DNA of 31,584 nt, from assembly GCA_003427395.1 (NCBI GenBank), contig BFEA01000254.1:2002180-2033763 (forward strand), written 5' to 3'. Positions 1-9,955 of this stretch are shown piece after piece; the first letter of the stretch is position 1, and every line of letters begins with the position of its first letter. The position numbers and the translations under genes are program-made. Source of the DNA: Chara braunii (taxonomy: Eukaryota > Streptophyta > Charophyceae > Charales > Characeae). The notes under the pieces were generated by a model. The model did no database searches, had not been told where the DNA came from, and saw only the letters and a program-made list of their open reading frames with translations.

Positions 1-12
1 GGAGCGGCACCT

Positions 13-36
13 GCTAGAAATCGGGTCCAGCGTCCC
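13..36 (+). repeat. LINE-type 3' hairpin motif, copy 1
   Basis: A degenerate copy of the motif GCTGGA-AACCGGG-TCCAGC followed by GTCCC, which recurs at 3658, 3978, 4036 and, on the minus strand, 22138. Here the left arm reads GCTAGA and the loop AATCGGG. In the copy at 3658 it directly follows a LINE tail, so I infer this is the 3' end of a plus-strand element lying mostly outside the window. Confidence 0.5.
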
Positions 37-168
37 TGCACAATATATCACATACGGACATCACTGTTGATGATCATAGCTAGATCTACCTCTTCAGCCC
101 TTCTTTCAGGCCGCCTGTTGCTTTCCATAGTCCCTAGCAGTCTAACCTATCTCTTGACGCCTTTTCCT

Positions 169-860
169 TCACTCTCCCTCATACCATGCCTTGCCTACTA
201 AACTATTTGCCGAGGGAGGGAAGAAGTCTGGAAATTGATCACTTGGTCGCAGTGGGATTGAGTCTTCAAGCTTGGTCCACTCATTAATGAGGAGTCTGTA
301 ATCCCTGGTTATTTGCACCTCCTCCTGCCCCTCTTTTCCTCCCTTCCATTCCACTTTTCCCAACCTCCCCGCCGTTTCCCCCCCCGAGCCATTCTTTGCA
401 GAATGTTTGTATTTTCTGCTTTATCTCGTTTGGAGTGTGGGTGCGTTCGATTTGCATTTTAACTTCCTCTCATCTCACTGTTATGTTTGTCTGGATTTGT
501 TGTTGTATGCTCTCCGTGAATTCTGGTGCTTCCAACCTTACGCCTTCCATTTCATAGGTGCAGCGTCGTCTCCATAGTGCCCACAACACTGCTCTGCGTC
601 CTTGTTTGAATATGTTAAGAATGAAGTCGTCAGAATGTTCCGAGGTCCAAATTTCAAACATCAAGGCTTTCCAATCCCATGGCCAGGGCGTCTCTGTTCC
701 CAGCTGATCCCAGATTCTATCCCACCATCACCAGAGCCAGACAGCGCCTGGACATTGGGGAAAGATGTGTTCTATCGTCTCTGGTCTCTTTCTTGATGGG
801 AATGTGTTGGATCCCATTTGACTCTTTCATCTCGCCAGGAAATGATATCCCGAAGAAACT
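169..860 (-). pseudogene. LINE ORF2 C-terminal remnant (zf-RVT and tail)
   Basis: Minus-strand relic of a non-LTR retrotransposon. Around 735-790 one frame reads ETIEHIFPQCPGAVWLW followed by a stop, which is the second half of the zf-RVT zinc-binding module near the end of plant LINE ORF2. At 470-664 the frame reads GRRAVLWALWRRRCTYEMEG, the usual post-zf-RVT helix in which a Trp-rich segment precedes an F/YEG motif. An open stretch at 169-363 (with EWTKLEDSIP) is probably the far C-terminus. The pieces lie in different frames with stops between them, so this is dead coding sequence. RT and endonuclease domains are absent, and plus-strand LINE material begins about 1050. The family assignment is good; the exact ends are not visible. 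Confidence 0.65.
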
Positions 861-1246
861 GCACCTGGCTGAGGGAATTAAAGGCTAGGAGATATTTAGT
901 TGGCTGATACAAACAGATATAAGAGAACTGGTCTTGTCAGATCAGTTTTCGTCCACCCTCCAATATCCGTGGTACTTGAAGAGCTCAGAGGACCGGGCAA
1001 CTCAACTAATAAAAAAACCGACCGGATCTCAAAACCGTTCTATCCAAAAACTTGATGGCGTCAAGGGAGGACCTGATGGTTCTTCGAAGTAGGATCAGGG
1101 TCACTACATGGAATGTACAAGGTTTGGGAGATACCTCAAATCGCCTCAAGCGTGCTAGTCTAGTGTCATCGGCTCACTCTCAGGCAGTGCATGTACTCTG
1201 CTTACAGGAAACAAAATTGAATAATCAGAAAGTTGCAGAGGCTAGT

Positions 1247-1553
1247 GCATGGTGGCGTGACCCACAATATTGGGCCCTGCGGATGGCAGCAGAGGGGGAA
1301 CGACACAAGGACTTGGATCAAACAAGAAAGGTAAAAAACTGTGCATGGTGGCGTGACCCACAATATTGGGCCCTGCGGATGGCAGCAGAGGGGGAACGAC
1401 ACAAGGACTTGGATCAAACAAGAAAGGTAAAAAACTGTGCATGGTGGCGTGACCCACAATATTGGGCCCTGCGGATGGCAGCAGAGGGGGAACAACACAA
1501 GGACTTGGATCAAACAAGAAAGGTAAAAAACTGGCAGCAGAGGGGGAACGACA
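1247..1553 (+). repeat. 96-bp tandem repeat, three copies plus a partial, in frame
   Basis: Three near-identical 96-bp units start at 1247, 1343 and 1439 with boundary GCATGGTGGCG, differing by one base in the third (cgacac to caacac). A fragment of a fourth, with the block GCAGCAGAGGGGGAACGACA, lies at 1534-1553. Because 96 is a multiple of three, each unit adds 32 residues (AWWRDPQYWALRMAAEGE and on) to the endonuclease frame. The array abuts the point where the element jumps from the endonuclease to the RT domain, so duplication and deletion may be one event. Confidence 0.95.
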
Positions 1554-3267
1554 GATTTCGTTAATGTACAAGAAAGGGGACAAACAGATGGTCAAAAACT
1601 ACTGGCCGATCTCTCTCTCCTTAATGTGGCTTAGAAAATACTAGCCAAGGCAATGGCCCAAAGACTGTCGATCTTCCTGCCAAAATTAGTGGGTACAAAA
1701 TCGGGGGTCTTTGTCAAAAACAGATCTATCCACGAGAACATCTTAACCACCATCCAAGCCCTGGAAATAATAGGGAAACGAAAATAGAAGGTGGCGATTC
1801 TACTATTAGATATGGACGAAACCTATGACAAAGTAGGCTGGGCTTTCGTGGCAACCACTATGAAAAACATGAATTTTGGCAGTAATTTTCTAAAAGTGGT
1901 AATTTAAAGTCAATGTACTCCCAGGGTACCGCTGTGGTGAATGTCAATGGCCGCCCGTCAGAAGAAATTACCCTCTCACGGTCACTTCGTCAGGGTTGCC
2001 CCCTGGCGCCCCTCCTGTTCGTTCTTCAGCTAGAGGTGTTGCTAGATAACATCAGATACAACTCACTTGTTATTGGCTTCCATTTATCCTCAACTATATA
2101 TTAGAAAGTAAGCGCCATTGCGGATAACCTGACCATAGCAGTGGAGAATACAGTAGATTCAGTTGCGGAATTGAAGAATGTCATAGATAATTGTTGTAAC
2201 TTGTCTGAAGTCTCAATCAACTGGTCTAAGTCTGCGTACTTGTTACCTGAACCTTTTCCAATGGCAATAGACTGGGGAATGATGAGCGTAACAGAAGAGA
2301 GAACAGAAAGACTATTGGGTGTTCAAGTCTTTCTGGGAAATGCAACAGCAGTCCAAGATACGCTGCTGGAGACAAAGGTAGTAGCTAGAATAGCCAATTG
2401 GGAGAGAGGTCATTATCTCTCTCTGTTTGGGAGAGCGTTAGTCCTCTCTGCCACAGCATTTTCTATCTTGTGGTACCTATTGGCAACTCACGCACTGAGG
2501 GATTCAGTATACAAGAGTATTCGCAGAGTGGCATCTCAGTATCTGTGGAAACCAACAGCCAAGGATGATGAAGGCTTCCTTCGTAAAGTGGCGTGGGAGA
2601 CTGTCACTCGACCAAGATCGGAACGGGGACTGGGAATCGTGGACCCTAAGCTGCAAAATAACGCACTGTTGGCAAGATGGCCGATCTAGTCAATGTTTGA
2701 TGCAGATGACAAAATGTGGGTAAAATTGGCGGAATATCTGCTAGGTTCAGAATGGGATCTTCGAGACTACCGAAAGGTGTAGCTCTGCCTGCTGATTCCC
2801 TCTTTTGTCAGTAGACGAGTGAAATCACCTGTGTGGAGAGCCATTCTGGGGGCCTGGAACTTCTCCCCCCAGTGCACAACGAACCATTTACTGAGATCCA
2901 ACTGCTGAATGAGCCACTCGTTGATAATCCGAGAATATTGCAGGAAAATGGCGAATGCTTTGCGGCCTCCTCTCTACCTGGAAGCTTTGGTCGAGCTTGG
3001 GTTTCAAAAGGTATCTTAGCCATCAGAGATATCTGGGACGATCAGACTGGAGATTGGATTTCAGAGACGTCTCTTAGGCTCTATCTGCCTAGACTACACA
3101 ACGTGCGTGGTCATTTAGAAGCCTTGAAGGCCGTTGTCCCACAAACATGGAAGGCAATACTCAGAAGAGAAAATACATACGTAGCGGACAACTGGTTGCA
3201 GGATCTGTCCTCCACAGAGAGATTATGAAGGGTGCTAGCACTGCTAGGACCAGATCTGCCACAAGGG

Positions 3268-3385
3268 GTGAGGATGCAAGAATGGAAACCAATATGACAG
3301 TCTAATCAGAGTGCACTCTCGGTGGGGTGAGGCTACAAGAATGGAAACCAATTCGACAGTCTAATCAGAGTGCACTCTCGGTTAC
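3268..3385 (+). repeat. 59-bp tandem duplication near the LINE 3' end
   Basis: Two consecutive units beginning GTGAGG start at 3268 and 3327 and contain AAGAATGGAAACCAAT and GACAGTCTAATCAGAGTGCA. They differ by a few bases, including a TGA in the first copy that is CGA in the second. The 59-bp length shifts the reading frame of the LINE C-terminus. Confidence 0.93.
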
Positions 3386-3536
3386 GTACCTCCAGCCACT
3401 TCAGTTGGCAGAAGAGCGGACGAAAAAGCTTGACTCAGGTCTGGAGGAGGTAAGGGTTTGGATTGAAGTGGACAAGAACGGTAAAGAACATTGCTATGGA
3501 GAAGCCTTGGATTCAACTTTCAGAGTAAAGCCCTTC

Positions 3537-3681
3537 ATCTTTTTTTTTTTTGTTCTTTTTTTTTTTTTCAAGGGCTCTGTGCCCAAGGCTGATATTACCA
3601 ATAAGAAAATTGAGGCCGGGGCCCTCACAGTCTACCCGGAGTGACTGAACCAAACTTGCTGAGAACCGGGCTCAACGTCCC
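3537..3681 (+). repeat. LINE 3' UTR: T-rich tract, CCGGG/CCCGG block and terminal hairpin
   Basis: A T-rich tract (3540-3569) is followed by GAGGCCGGGGCCCTCACAG, then TCTACCCGGAGT (a CCGGG/CCCGG inverted pair), and ends with GCTGAG-AACCGGG-CTCAAC and GTCCC at 3658-3681. The same blocks recur at 21390-21422 and, on the minus strand in another order, at 22100-22161. I infer the RT-recognised 3' end of this LINE family. Confidence 0.6.
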
Positions 3682-3684
3682 TCA

Positions 3685-3806
3685 TATGATGATGATTATG
3701 ATGATGATGATGGGGATGATGATGAACTACTGCTGATTCTATGTGAAATGTGAGATAATCATACTTAGTCTAATGATGATGATGCTAATGATGATGATGA
3801 TTAGAG
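3685..3806 (+). repeat. (TGA)n / (GAT)n microsatellite tail
   Basis: Interrupted TGATGATGAT runs start immediately after the LINE 3' hairpin motif. Similar runs lie at 7592-7634 and 9798-9955. The position suggests a microsatellite-like LINE tail, as known for several LINE clades, rather than independent slippage. Confidence 0.8.
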
Positions 3807-3892
3807 TATATAAAAAATATAGAAGACTATGCTATATCAGCAATTCTGGCCTCCTAATTCTAGAACAACTCCTAGCCCCCCTTGTACCAGGA

Positions 3893-3894
<2 letters not shown>

Positions 3895-3931
<37 letters not shown>

Positions 3932-3944
3932 NTTTTTTTTTTTT
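3895..3944 (+). repeat. Poly(T) tract with one N
   Basis: About 50 T residues with an ambiguous base at 3932. It follows TTGTACCAGGACCC, a phrase shared in part with the repeat family at about 7200 (CCTTGTACCAGGAC). Length and sequence here are unreliable in an assembly. Confidence 0.9.
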
Positions 3945-3977
3945 AAACACGTGCTCCATCTATTTGGTGGGGAGCCT

Positions 3978-4059
3978 GCTGGAAACCGGGTCCAGCGTCC
4001 CATAGATACAACCATATCCTCTCTAATTGGCACAAGCTGGGAACCGGGCCCAGCGTCCC
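3978..4059 (+). repeat. Two tandem copies of the 3' hairpin motif
   Basis: Copy at 3978-4001: GCTGGA-AACCGGG-TCCAGC then GTCCC. Copy at 4036-4059: GCTGGG-AACCGGG-CCCAGC then GTCCC. Both stems are perfect 6-bp helices, and the differing bases change on both sides together, while the loop AACCGGG and the GTCCC that follows are constant. Thirty-four bases of unrelated sequence separate them. Confidence 0.85.
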
Positions 4060-4130
4060 ATGAGTACGTTCAGAAAAACCATCAGAAAATTTCATGACAA
4101 TGAACCTAAAGATATACTGAGAAAGTCCAA

Positions 4131-4157
4131 TTGAAAGAATTGAAAGAATTGAAAGAA
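4131..4157 (+). repeat. 9-bp tandem repeat (TTGAAAGAA)x3
   Basis: Three exact units of TTGAAAGAA. No gene is recognised in the surrounding 4060-4440 stretch; a short open frame covering it has no recognisable motif. Confidence 0.9.
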
Positions 4158-4439
4158 TTTAGAACTACTTCAGAGCTTTTTTTTGTAAGGGACTTCAGAG
4201 ATAAACAAAAGGCAGAAGAAGACTCGGGAATCCACCAACAGTCCTCCTCACCCCACTCCGGCAAGACTTACTGCAGCAAAGCCACTTCTGCTAGCCCTAT
4301 TTCTGTCCTACCAGCAAGCCCCTTCGCTAGCAGGACGCGTGATACCTTTCTCTCTCGATCCCTTTCCTTCCCGTTACTCAGAAAAAGGTACTTGAATAGA
4401 CTGCAAAATTCCTAAAAAGCCCCCCAATCCCGCAAAATC

Positions 4440-5200
4440 CCTAACAGATCCTTCCAAGGATCTCCAACACTGTCGTATGCCCTGCCGAGCTTCCAGGCCT
4501 CACACCCCCCATCCTGCTGGGTTACAGGGCAAAACAACTCACCCCAGCTCCGGCCAGCGTTGTCTCAGCAGCAACCCTTGATTGTCCCGTGGGATGCCCC
4601 CCCAAAGCACCCCTAGATCTCTCTACCAGGCCTCATGCCCCTGCGTCACAGGTTACAGGGCAACACCCCAGCACCAGCCAGCGTCGTTCTGGCGTCGAAC
4701 AGCCTTAGGTCACCGAGTATTACAGCCTTGAAACTACCTAGAAGAGATTGCCAGGAAACCCCAGGATCCGGAAGACAGTTTAAAGACAGAACAGACTACC
4801 CCCTTTTTTGAGAATTGGATTTAACTACGTAAAAATTCGTAATTGCAAACATAGAAGAAGACCTGGCGGGTCCTACAGATGCTCAGAAACCCTTGGAATC
4901 CCTAATGCGCTCTGAGGCCTTTCAACACTGTCCTACTCCCTGCCGAGCTCTTCCAGGTCGCACACCCCACATCCTGCTAGGTTACAGGGTGACACAACTC
5001 ACCCCAGCTCCGACCAGCGTCGTCCCTGCAGCAAACCTTAGCTGTTCCGTAGGATGCCCACCCCTAAGCATCCCCAGATCTCTCTACCAGGCCTCATGCT
5101 CCTGCATCACAGGTCACAGGGTAACACCCCAGCTCCGACCAGCGTCGTTCTGGCATCGAGCAGCCACAGGTCCCTGAGAATAACAGCGTCAAAAATCACC
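4440..5200 (+). repeat. Dispersed/tandem repeat family, first block (two units about 460 bp apart)
   Basis: Two diverged units (about 4440-4740 and 4880-5190) share the order CTGCCGAGCT, CCAGG.CGCACACCCC, ATCCTGCT.GGTTACAGGG, ACAACTCACCCCAGCTCC, CCAGCGT, then GATCTCTCTACCAGGCCTCA and a second GGTTACAGGG...CACCCCAGC. Each unit therefore holds an internal near-duplicate of about 75-90 bp. Further degenerate copies lie at 5395-5455 and 5498-5545. No convincing open frame or protein similarity is visible; a non-coding repeat or the decayed UTR of a transposon is most likely. Confidence 0.8.
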
Positions 5201-5789
5201 TAAGAAGAGTTGCTAGGGAGCCCAAGAGCCCACAAGCATTCTTAAGACCCCCGAACAGCCATTGTAAAAGGAAAGAAAGAGGGGGGGAAGGTCAAAACTA
5301 AATACCAACCAACCTAAAATCCCCCCCTCAAAAAGGAGCCGTCGGTCTCGACTTTCGGTCCTCGAACCAGATCATAGTTGGTCTCATTCCCCCTTCTGCA
5401 TGGGCAACAGGGCACTGTAACCTTCCCCAATACCGACCAACCTAGTTCTGTCGGATAGGAAGTGCCTTCGTCCCTCGACAATTCCCATAGCGACTAACCC
5501 CTACACAGGTTACAGGGTCAGAACCCCGGCGCTAGTGTTGGACGATCTGGTTATGCCTTCTACCCTCGGCATAATACCATGGGCCTCAAGCTCCCCCCTG
5601 GGTCACGGAGCCAATCTCAAGCACCGGCCCATGTCATCCCATTCTCGTCCTCCTGACCTACTCACCTTCACCGGCATCCATCCTCTGATTGAAGGCCACC
5701 TCTCCTCCCATCCTCCCCTTTTTAATTCCTACCCTCCTTCCTTGATCAAAATCAGAATTATCTGAGATCTCCAGCACCAGACTTGCGGT

Positions 5790-6070
5790 TATATAGAATC
5801 AGAAATTTTATAGAGCTTCTCTATGGATTTATTTGAAGAATCTTTTCGAAAATTTCTTAGAAGCTTTTATAGGAAAATATTTCGAGAATATTTTTAGAAG
5901 GTTTTATAGGAAAATGAATTAGAAGTTTTTTTTTGAAGCCTTTCAAGCTGTAGAATCAGAAATTTCTTAGAAGCTTTGATAGGAAAATATTTCAAGAATA
6001 TTTTTAAGAGCATTTATAAGAAAAAATTCGAGAATCAGAAGTTTTTTTTTTTTTTGAAGCTTTTATAGGA
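5790..6070 (+). repeat. AT-rich tandem repeat, about 110-bp period
   Basis: Phrases AATTTCTTAGAAGCTTT, ATAGGAAAATATTTC and AGAATATTTTTA occur at 5851 and again at 5961, with T-runs after each. Strong AT bias and no coding frame. Confidence 0.8.
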
Positions 6071-6112
6071 ATTCCAATATGAGGTTTGAAGTCTAAACGA
6101 AGCATGTCAATC

Positions 6113-6298
6113 ATCAGAAGAATACCAATTGAACAACGGAAAGAAAACAAATCAGGAAATCGTAAACTGAGAAATTCAGAAGAGGACCAAATAGACAGCA
6201 GAAAGAAATCGAATCAGGAACTCGTCGTAGACTGAGAAATTCAGAAGAAAATGGACAGCGAAAAAAAAATCGAATCAGGAAATCGTAAACTGAGATCC
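6113..6298 (+). repeat. 61-62-bp tandem repeat, three copies
   Basis: Units anchored on ATCAGGAA.TCGTA.ACTGAGA start at 6151, 6213 and 6274. They are purine-rich (AGAAATTCAGAAGA between anchors). There are no coding signs, and an AG-rich bias on the plus strand. Confidence 0.88.
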
Positions 6299-6329
6299 TT
6301 TGATTATCCACCCTTATAAAATCAATCAT

Positions 6330-7140
6330 CAGTACACGTGGATTAGGAAATCATGGTTATGAACGGGGGAAAGCTGCCCTCCTTCCTTTCTTATAGCCGT
6401 GTCACTTCGTGAAGCATCTCGTAAGAAGAAAAACCCTGTGTCTCCCCTTCATCTACCCTCACTCAAACCCAACCCCTTCACCTTCGGGAGGGAACAAAAC
6501 TCCCTCCATCTACCTGCCCTAACAGCCTCAAGGGCCTGCCAAAACACCAATACAGGCAAACGAAGGTACCAATCGGCCATCCCCCTAAACTTCTCCAACA
6601 TCGCGGTGATGGGGTAACATCTCGTTGAACCTGCCAACGAGCTACCCCAGGGAGTTCAAGCTTACCGCAGAGACTTGAGTCCTCCGCTTCGCCTGGGTAG
6701 ATGAAAGTAAACAGAGGAGACTATCCATCCTATGCCGCCATCTCCAGCCGCTCTCCTTGTGACGCCTTAATCAGCAAACACATGCAGAAAGAGATAGAAA
6801 GAAAGTCGAAAGACAAAAGGTCCACTGGCGGTAAGATCAGATCGTCACCCGCTTTAGTACTTACACCGTTCTCCTTCGTGCGTGCTTCACGCACCCAGCA
6901 GACAGGTCTCGGTGATCGACGGGGACGGCTCAAGAATACCACAACAACCACCCGTCTCCTCGCGAGCCCCTTCTGACCATCACCATGCCAAGCACTCCAA
7001 CCTCTCCGCCAAGTCACGTATGCCGCCCCGCATCGCCTCCCTCGCGCCGTTCGTCACTACGAGTCGCTGTTACTTTCGGTGAGAACGCGCCGGCGTTGTT
7101 TCGAGAACACCGCTTCGGCTTGCCAGGGCGCAACGCTCCT
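6330..7140. other. Intergenic stretch, no gene recognised
   Basis: Short frames only, none with a recognisable domain. Two clean hairpins stand out: CTCGTTG-AACCTGC-CAACGAG at 6621-6641 and GTGCGTG-CTT-CACGCAC at 6878-6894, each with a perfect 7-bp stem. Confidence 0.5.
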
Positions 7141-7184
7141 AGTAGCGCTGGGCCCCGAAGCTAGAACTTTCGAGACAGTGGGAA

Positions 7185-8440
7185 GAAACCCTTCCCCTTG
7201 TACCAGGACGTTGCAACTCAGAGATAATACCAACCTAACCAACGTCAACCATAGCCGACCTCTTCTCCCCACCGCTTACCTCTGGCTCAATAGGTTGTCA
7301 AGGCAGCCCCCCCCCACTTCGCGACTGGATTGCCTTCCTCCCTCAGCAAACCTCAAATCTCTCTAGAAGGCCTCACACTCCTGTCATTTGCAGGTTACAA
7401 GGCAATGCCCCAGCTCCGGCCATCGTCGTTCTGGCATCGGCAAACCAGGGGCACATAACAAAGCAACTCTGTGGATATTAGTCAATGTTCGACCATCTCT
7501 GAAATCCTATATCCGGAATGAGGAAGAAGGCCAGATGCTGCCAAAAATTTCAGAACACCAGAAAACTCTTTTTTTTTTGAAGACTGTGAAATGATGATAC
7601 AAATGATGATGGTGCTAATGATGATGATTATTAGTATGCGGAAAAAGAACATCCTAGAGCAACTCATAGCCCTCCCTATACTAGGACATTACATCTCAGA
7701 GACAATGCCATCCTAGCCAATCATCAACCATAGCTGACCTGTTCTCGCCACTTGGACATTCCCTGGACCCATAGGTTGTCAAGGCGACCCTCCCCCAGTT
7801 CGCCACTAAATTACCTTCCTCCCTCAGCAATTCCCAGATCTCTCTACAAGGCCTCACACTCCTGCCATTTGCAGGTTACAGGACAATGCCCCAGCTCCGA
7901 CCAGTGTTGTTCTGGCATTGGCAAAACCAGGGGCACCGAACAAAGCATCTCTGCAAATATCAGCCCAGATTTGACCATCTCTGAAATCCTATATCCGAAT
8001 AAAGAAGAAGAGCAGAAGCCGCCAAAAATTATTAAAAACCAGCAAGCCCCCTTTTTTGGATCCACTAGCTTCCCCCAGACCAGACTCAGCACTTCCAAGA
8101 CACCTCAACCTGCCCAATATCTGCCATCGCTGTCGTGTACTCACTACCAAAGCTATCCCCGGCTCGAGGGTTGCCTTGACAATACCTCATAGTTCGCCAC
8201 TGGATTGCCTTCCACCCTCGACCATCCCCCAAATCTCTCTACCAGGCCTCATGCTCCTGCTACAAAACAGGTCACAGGGCGAACACCCCAGCACCGACCA
8301 GCGTTGTTCTGGCATCGGCCAACCAAGAGCTTAGAACACTATTTACTCTAGCACGCACCGGACAAGATTCAACTATCCTTGAAATCCTATTATCCAGAAT
8401 AGAAGAAACCAGCTCACCTATGGAAGTGTCACACCCAGGT
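7185..8440 (+). repeat. Same repeat family, second block (three units)
   Basis: Units centred at about 7380, 7860 and 8260 share CATAGC.GACCT, TAGGTTGTCAAGGC, GGATTGCCTTCC (or a near form), AGATCTCTCTACAAGGCCTC, CAGGTTACAGG.CAATGCCCC, GTTCTGGCAT.GGC and TCTGAAATCCTAT. The first two are about 480 bp apart, close to the spacing in the 4.4-5.2 kb block, and a (TGA)n run (7592-7634) sits between them. The common core CAGGT.ACAGGGC...CCCCAGC.CCGACCAGCG is present at least eight times in 4.4-8.4 kb, always on the plus strand. Confidence 0.82.
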
Positions 8441-8444
8441 AAGA

Positions 8445-8865
8445 ATTTTTCCTCCCCCTCTCCTCCTTCCCACCCTGTCCCTTCGTTGCCTCCGCTGACA
8501 AAGAGTGTTGAAATTAGAAGACCTTCCCTGTCAGCCCCAACTTGAAACAGTCTCATCTTACACCGTACAACCCAGAGAAATTCAGTTCCCACCATCTGCT
8601 CATACCCCCTTCCGAGCATCACTACCCTCCTAGTGCTGCTCGTGTAGAGTGAAGCTCACCCCCTCCAAGAATCCCTCGTACAAATTTTGAAAGAAACATT
8701 GATACACAGAGGAGGAACAAAGACAAAACATGCGGAATTTAGAGTTCCATTTTTGTTGAAAAGCAGTTGAAATTACAGAGGAGAACTTATGGAAATACCA
8801 GAAGAAGATGAGACATGACATTTTTTGTCCCTAAGCTGCTAGAAAACAGGAAATATTAATTAAAC
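8445..8865. other. Intergenic stretch, pyrimidine-rich then mixed, no gene recognised
   Basis: Begins with a C/T-rich stretch (8448-8500). A short minus-strand frame at 8630-8821 has no identifiable domain. Confidence 0.4.
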
Positions 8866-9130
8866 ATAAATCAATTAATTCAAATTTTTAGTATTAAAAA
8901 ATACCAATCTGGATGATAAGGATAGTCAAGAATATCGAGATTTTAGTCAGGATGAGACTTAACCTTGTTTATAACTAAGTTGATAGAGGATGAGAGAGAT
9001 TAATTGCAAATAAATAAATTAATTAATTCGAATTTTTAGGTATTTAAAAAATACCATTGAGGCTATTTTATCATGAAATTCAGTATATGATGATAAGAAT
9101 AGTCAAAAATATTCCGAGATTTTAGTTAGG
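8866..9130 (+). repeat. AT-rich direct repeat, two copies about 150 bp apart
   Basis: The phrase AATTAATTC.AATTTTTAG, followed by TTAAAAAATACCA, then GATGATAAG.ATAGTCAA and CGAGATTTTAGT.AGGA, occurs at about 8872-8956 and again at about 9022-9131, the second copy carrying a 30-bp insertion. Non-coding. Confidence 0.8.
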
Positions 9131-9310
9131 ACATTAATTAACGAAGATAAAAGTCAAAAATAGTTGAGGTGTTAATCAAAGATGATTCTTAGAGCAAAGA
9201 TTGACAAAATGGAATATTGTACCGAAGAGGAACTAGTCGGTGAGAATCGAAATAATTGGATAAAAAAAACTTGGAGAAAATCGAAGGGTTATGACACAAT
9301 ATGCTTCATG

Positions 9311-9530
9311 ACTTCCCTCCCCCTCCCCCCTTTCCCTCATTTTATCCTTACCCTTGTGATCTCCCTATTACCCTTGTCACCCCCCCCAGTCCCCCCCCCC
9401 CGATCATCTCCCTTTTTTACCGTCTTCCTCCTTTGCACCCTACCCCTTCCTCCATTTCTCCCTCTTTTACCGTCTTCCTCCTTTGCACCTTACCCCTTCC
9501 TCCATTCTCCCTCCCCGCCACTTCATACAT
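9311..9530 (+). repeat. C/T-rich low-complexity tract with a 50-bp tandem duplication
   Basis: Long polypyrimidine DNA. CGTCTTCCTCCTTTGCACC followed by a TACCCCTTCCTCCAT block occurs at 9421 and 9471. The open frames here (Pro/Ser/Leu-rich) are composition artefacts. Confidence 0.85.
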
Positions 9531-9797
9531 TGTTGTCCTTACTCACTTTCTTCCCTCTCAGGACCAGCGCAGCAAAGCAACGCTCAGATCTCCCAAAAAA
9601 TGAAGAAAGTAGCAGAACCCATAAAAATCGAAACAACAAACAGGCGCGAGCAGTGAAAAAAATGCATAAAAGGAAAGAAAAAAGGCAAGAGGGACAAAAA
9701 GGAGGAGGAGAAGGGTAAGAAGGACAAGAGTGGGATAGGTAGAGAGAATTGGACGTGGGGGAGCGATTACCCCCCAACCCTCCTAAACCAATCTGCT

Positions 9798-9955
9798 GTA
9801 TGATGATGATGAAGGTGATGATGACGATGATGCTGATGCTGCTACTGATGATAATCATGGTTATCACAACGAATATGATGATGAAGATGAAGATGAGAGG
9901 GAGAAAACCTCACTGGCTAGCCGAAGAAATCCTGGTGATGATGATGATGATGAAT
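9798..9955 (+). repeat. (TGA)n / (GAT)n interrupted microsatellite
   Basis: Repeated ATGATGATG runs with interspersed variants. The right end abuts the maturase fragment, whose homology stops at this junction. Confidence 0.88.

Larger units (their letters stand above)
1052..3644 (+). pseudogene. Degenerate plus-strand LINE, ORF2 (EN-RT-zf)
   Basis: A non-LTR retrotransposon polyprotein relic. At 1052 it opens with an APE-type endonuclease start (RVTTWNVQGLGDTSNR, then VLCLQETKL with the catalytic Glu). After about 65 codons a 96-bp repeat array begins, and at about 1553 the sequence jumps straight into the RT (LMYKKGDK...VKNYWPIS), so most of the endonuclease and the linker are deleted. RT pieces follow at 1640-1900 (DMDETYDKV, equivalent to the FxKAYD block, after an in-frame stop), 1913-2104 (SRSLRQGCPLAP) and 2105-2150, where the catalytic YADD box reads IADN, so the second aspartate is lost. 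The thumb/connection region is open at 2141-2689 (SLFGRALVLSATAFSILWYL, ERGLGIVDPKLQN). The C-terminal part is fragmentary at 2833-3228 and 3327-3530. Frameshifts, stops and the lost aspartate make it inactive. It shares wording with the minus-strand LINE at 12.2-18.6 kb and is probably the same clade. Confidence 0.85.

Noticed and set aside
1202-1595. Minus-strand frames with a repeated SFLPFLFDPS or HPQGPILWV phrase
   Set aside because: Antisense shadow of the 96-bp LINE repeat.
4440-8440. CRISPR-like array from regularly repeated core
   Set aside because: Units are hundreds of bases long, diverged and embedded in eukaryotic repeats; spacing is irregular and there are no short identical repeats with unique spacers.
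9182-9718. 178-residue plus-strand frame
   Set aside because: Mostly Pro/Ser/Leu from the C/T-rich tract and Lys from an A-rich tract; no recognisable domain.
9523-9867. Minus-strand hydrophobic Ile/Ser-rich frame that looks like membrane segments
   Set aside because: Ile/Ser/Met runs come from translating (GAT)n repeats.
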